Part shown: positions 6,246 to 6,272 of the stretch, piece after piece | Numbering within the stretch: the first letter of the stretch is position 1 | Layout: the number at the start of each line of letters is the position of its first letter | Origin: Bryobacteraceae bacterium | GTDB taxonomy: Bacteria; Acidobacteriota; Terriglobia; Bryobacterales; Bryobacteraceae | Assembly (NCBI GenBank): GCA_019686145.1 | Contig: JADGHK010000162.1 | Location: 1 to 6,272, forward strand | Reading direction: 5' to 3' | DNA: 6,272 nucleotides | The notes under the pieces: model-generated | Told to the model about the DNA's origin: nothing | Databases searched by the model: none | Seen by the model: only the letters and a program-made list of their open reading frames with translations | Translations under genes and position numbers: made by a program

Positions 6246-6272
6246 ATGACCAATACCCGTTATCCCTGCGGC
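6246..6272 (+). CDS. Possible start of a downstream gene (cut by window end)
   Basis: An ATG at 6246 opens a frame (MTNTRYPCG) that is still open at the window edge after nine codons. It is in the same frame as the ATPase and starts 9 bases after its TAG stop, which would suit a translationally coupled partner. GAGGAG at 6238-6243 looks like a ribosome site but leaves only 2 bases to the ATG, which is too tight, so the true start may lie beyond the window. Nothing can be said about the product. Confidence 0.35.

Overview
The window is 6.3 kb of dense, GC-rich bacterial DNA carrying mostly housekeeping genes: six complete coding sequences and two fragments at the edges. A lipoprotein signal peptide on an M48 metalloprotease points to an envelope of Gram-negative type. 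High GC, a bacterial PolX with a PHP domain, and an M48 protease fused to a small C-terminal domain would fit a soil-type lineage such as Acidobacteriota. That assignment is a guess from gene style; there is no rRNA or other marker here to confirm it.

Left part (1-1251). The 3' end of rph (RNase PH) runs into rdgB (ITP/XTP pyrophosphatase) with a 4-base GTGA overlap, the usual sign of translational coupling. rdgB then converges on a Nudix hydrolase of ADP-ribose pyrophosphatase type on the minus strand, and the two coding regions overlap by 56 bases at their 3' ends.

Minus-strand cluster (3982 down to 712). A cation diffusion facilitator transporter, DNA polymerase X and the Nudix hydrolase are read in the same direction with gaps of 64 and 36 bases, so they may form one operon. 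RdgB and the Nudix enzyme remove non-canonical or reactive nucleotides and PolX is a repair polymerase with a PHP nuclease domain. The left half can therefore be read as a nucleotide-sanitation and repair neighbourhood, with a metal exporter placed beside it (inference).

Right part (3983-6272). A 161-base divergent intergenic region separates the transporter from an M48-family zinc metalloprotease lipoprotein with an added C-terminal domain. After a 125-base spacer with palindromic sequence comes a very compact AAA/ABC-type ATPase (199 aa). It is more AT-rich than its neighbours and is followed at once by the start of another reading frame that leaves the window.

I found no tRNA, rRNA, CRISPR array, insertion sequence or clear rho-independent terminator. 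No completely new system is evident. The parts most worth checking are the compact ATPase with its unseen downstream partner, the unusual metal site predicted for the transporter, and the C-terminal domain of the M48 lipoprotein.
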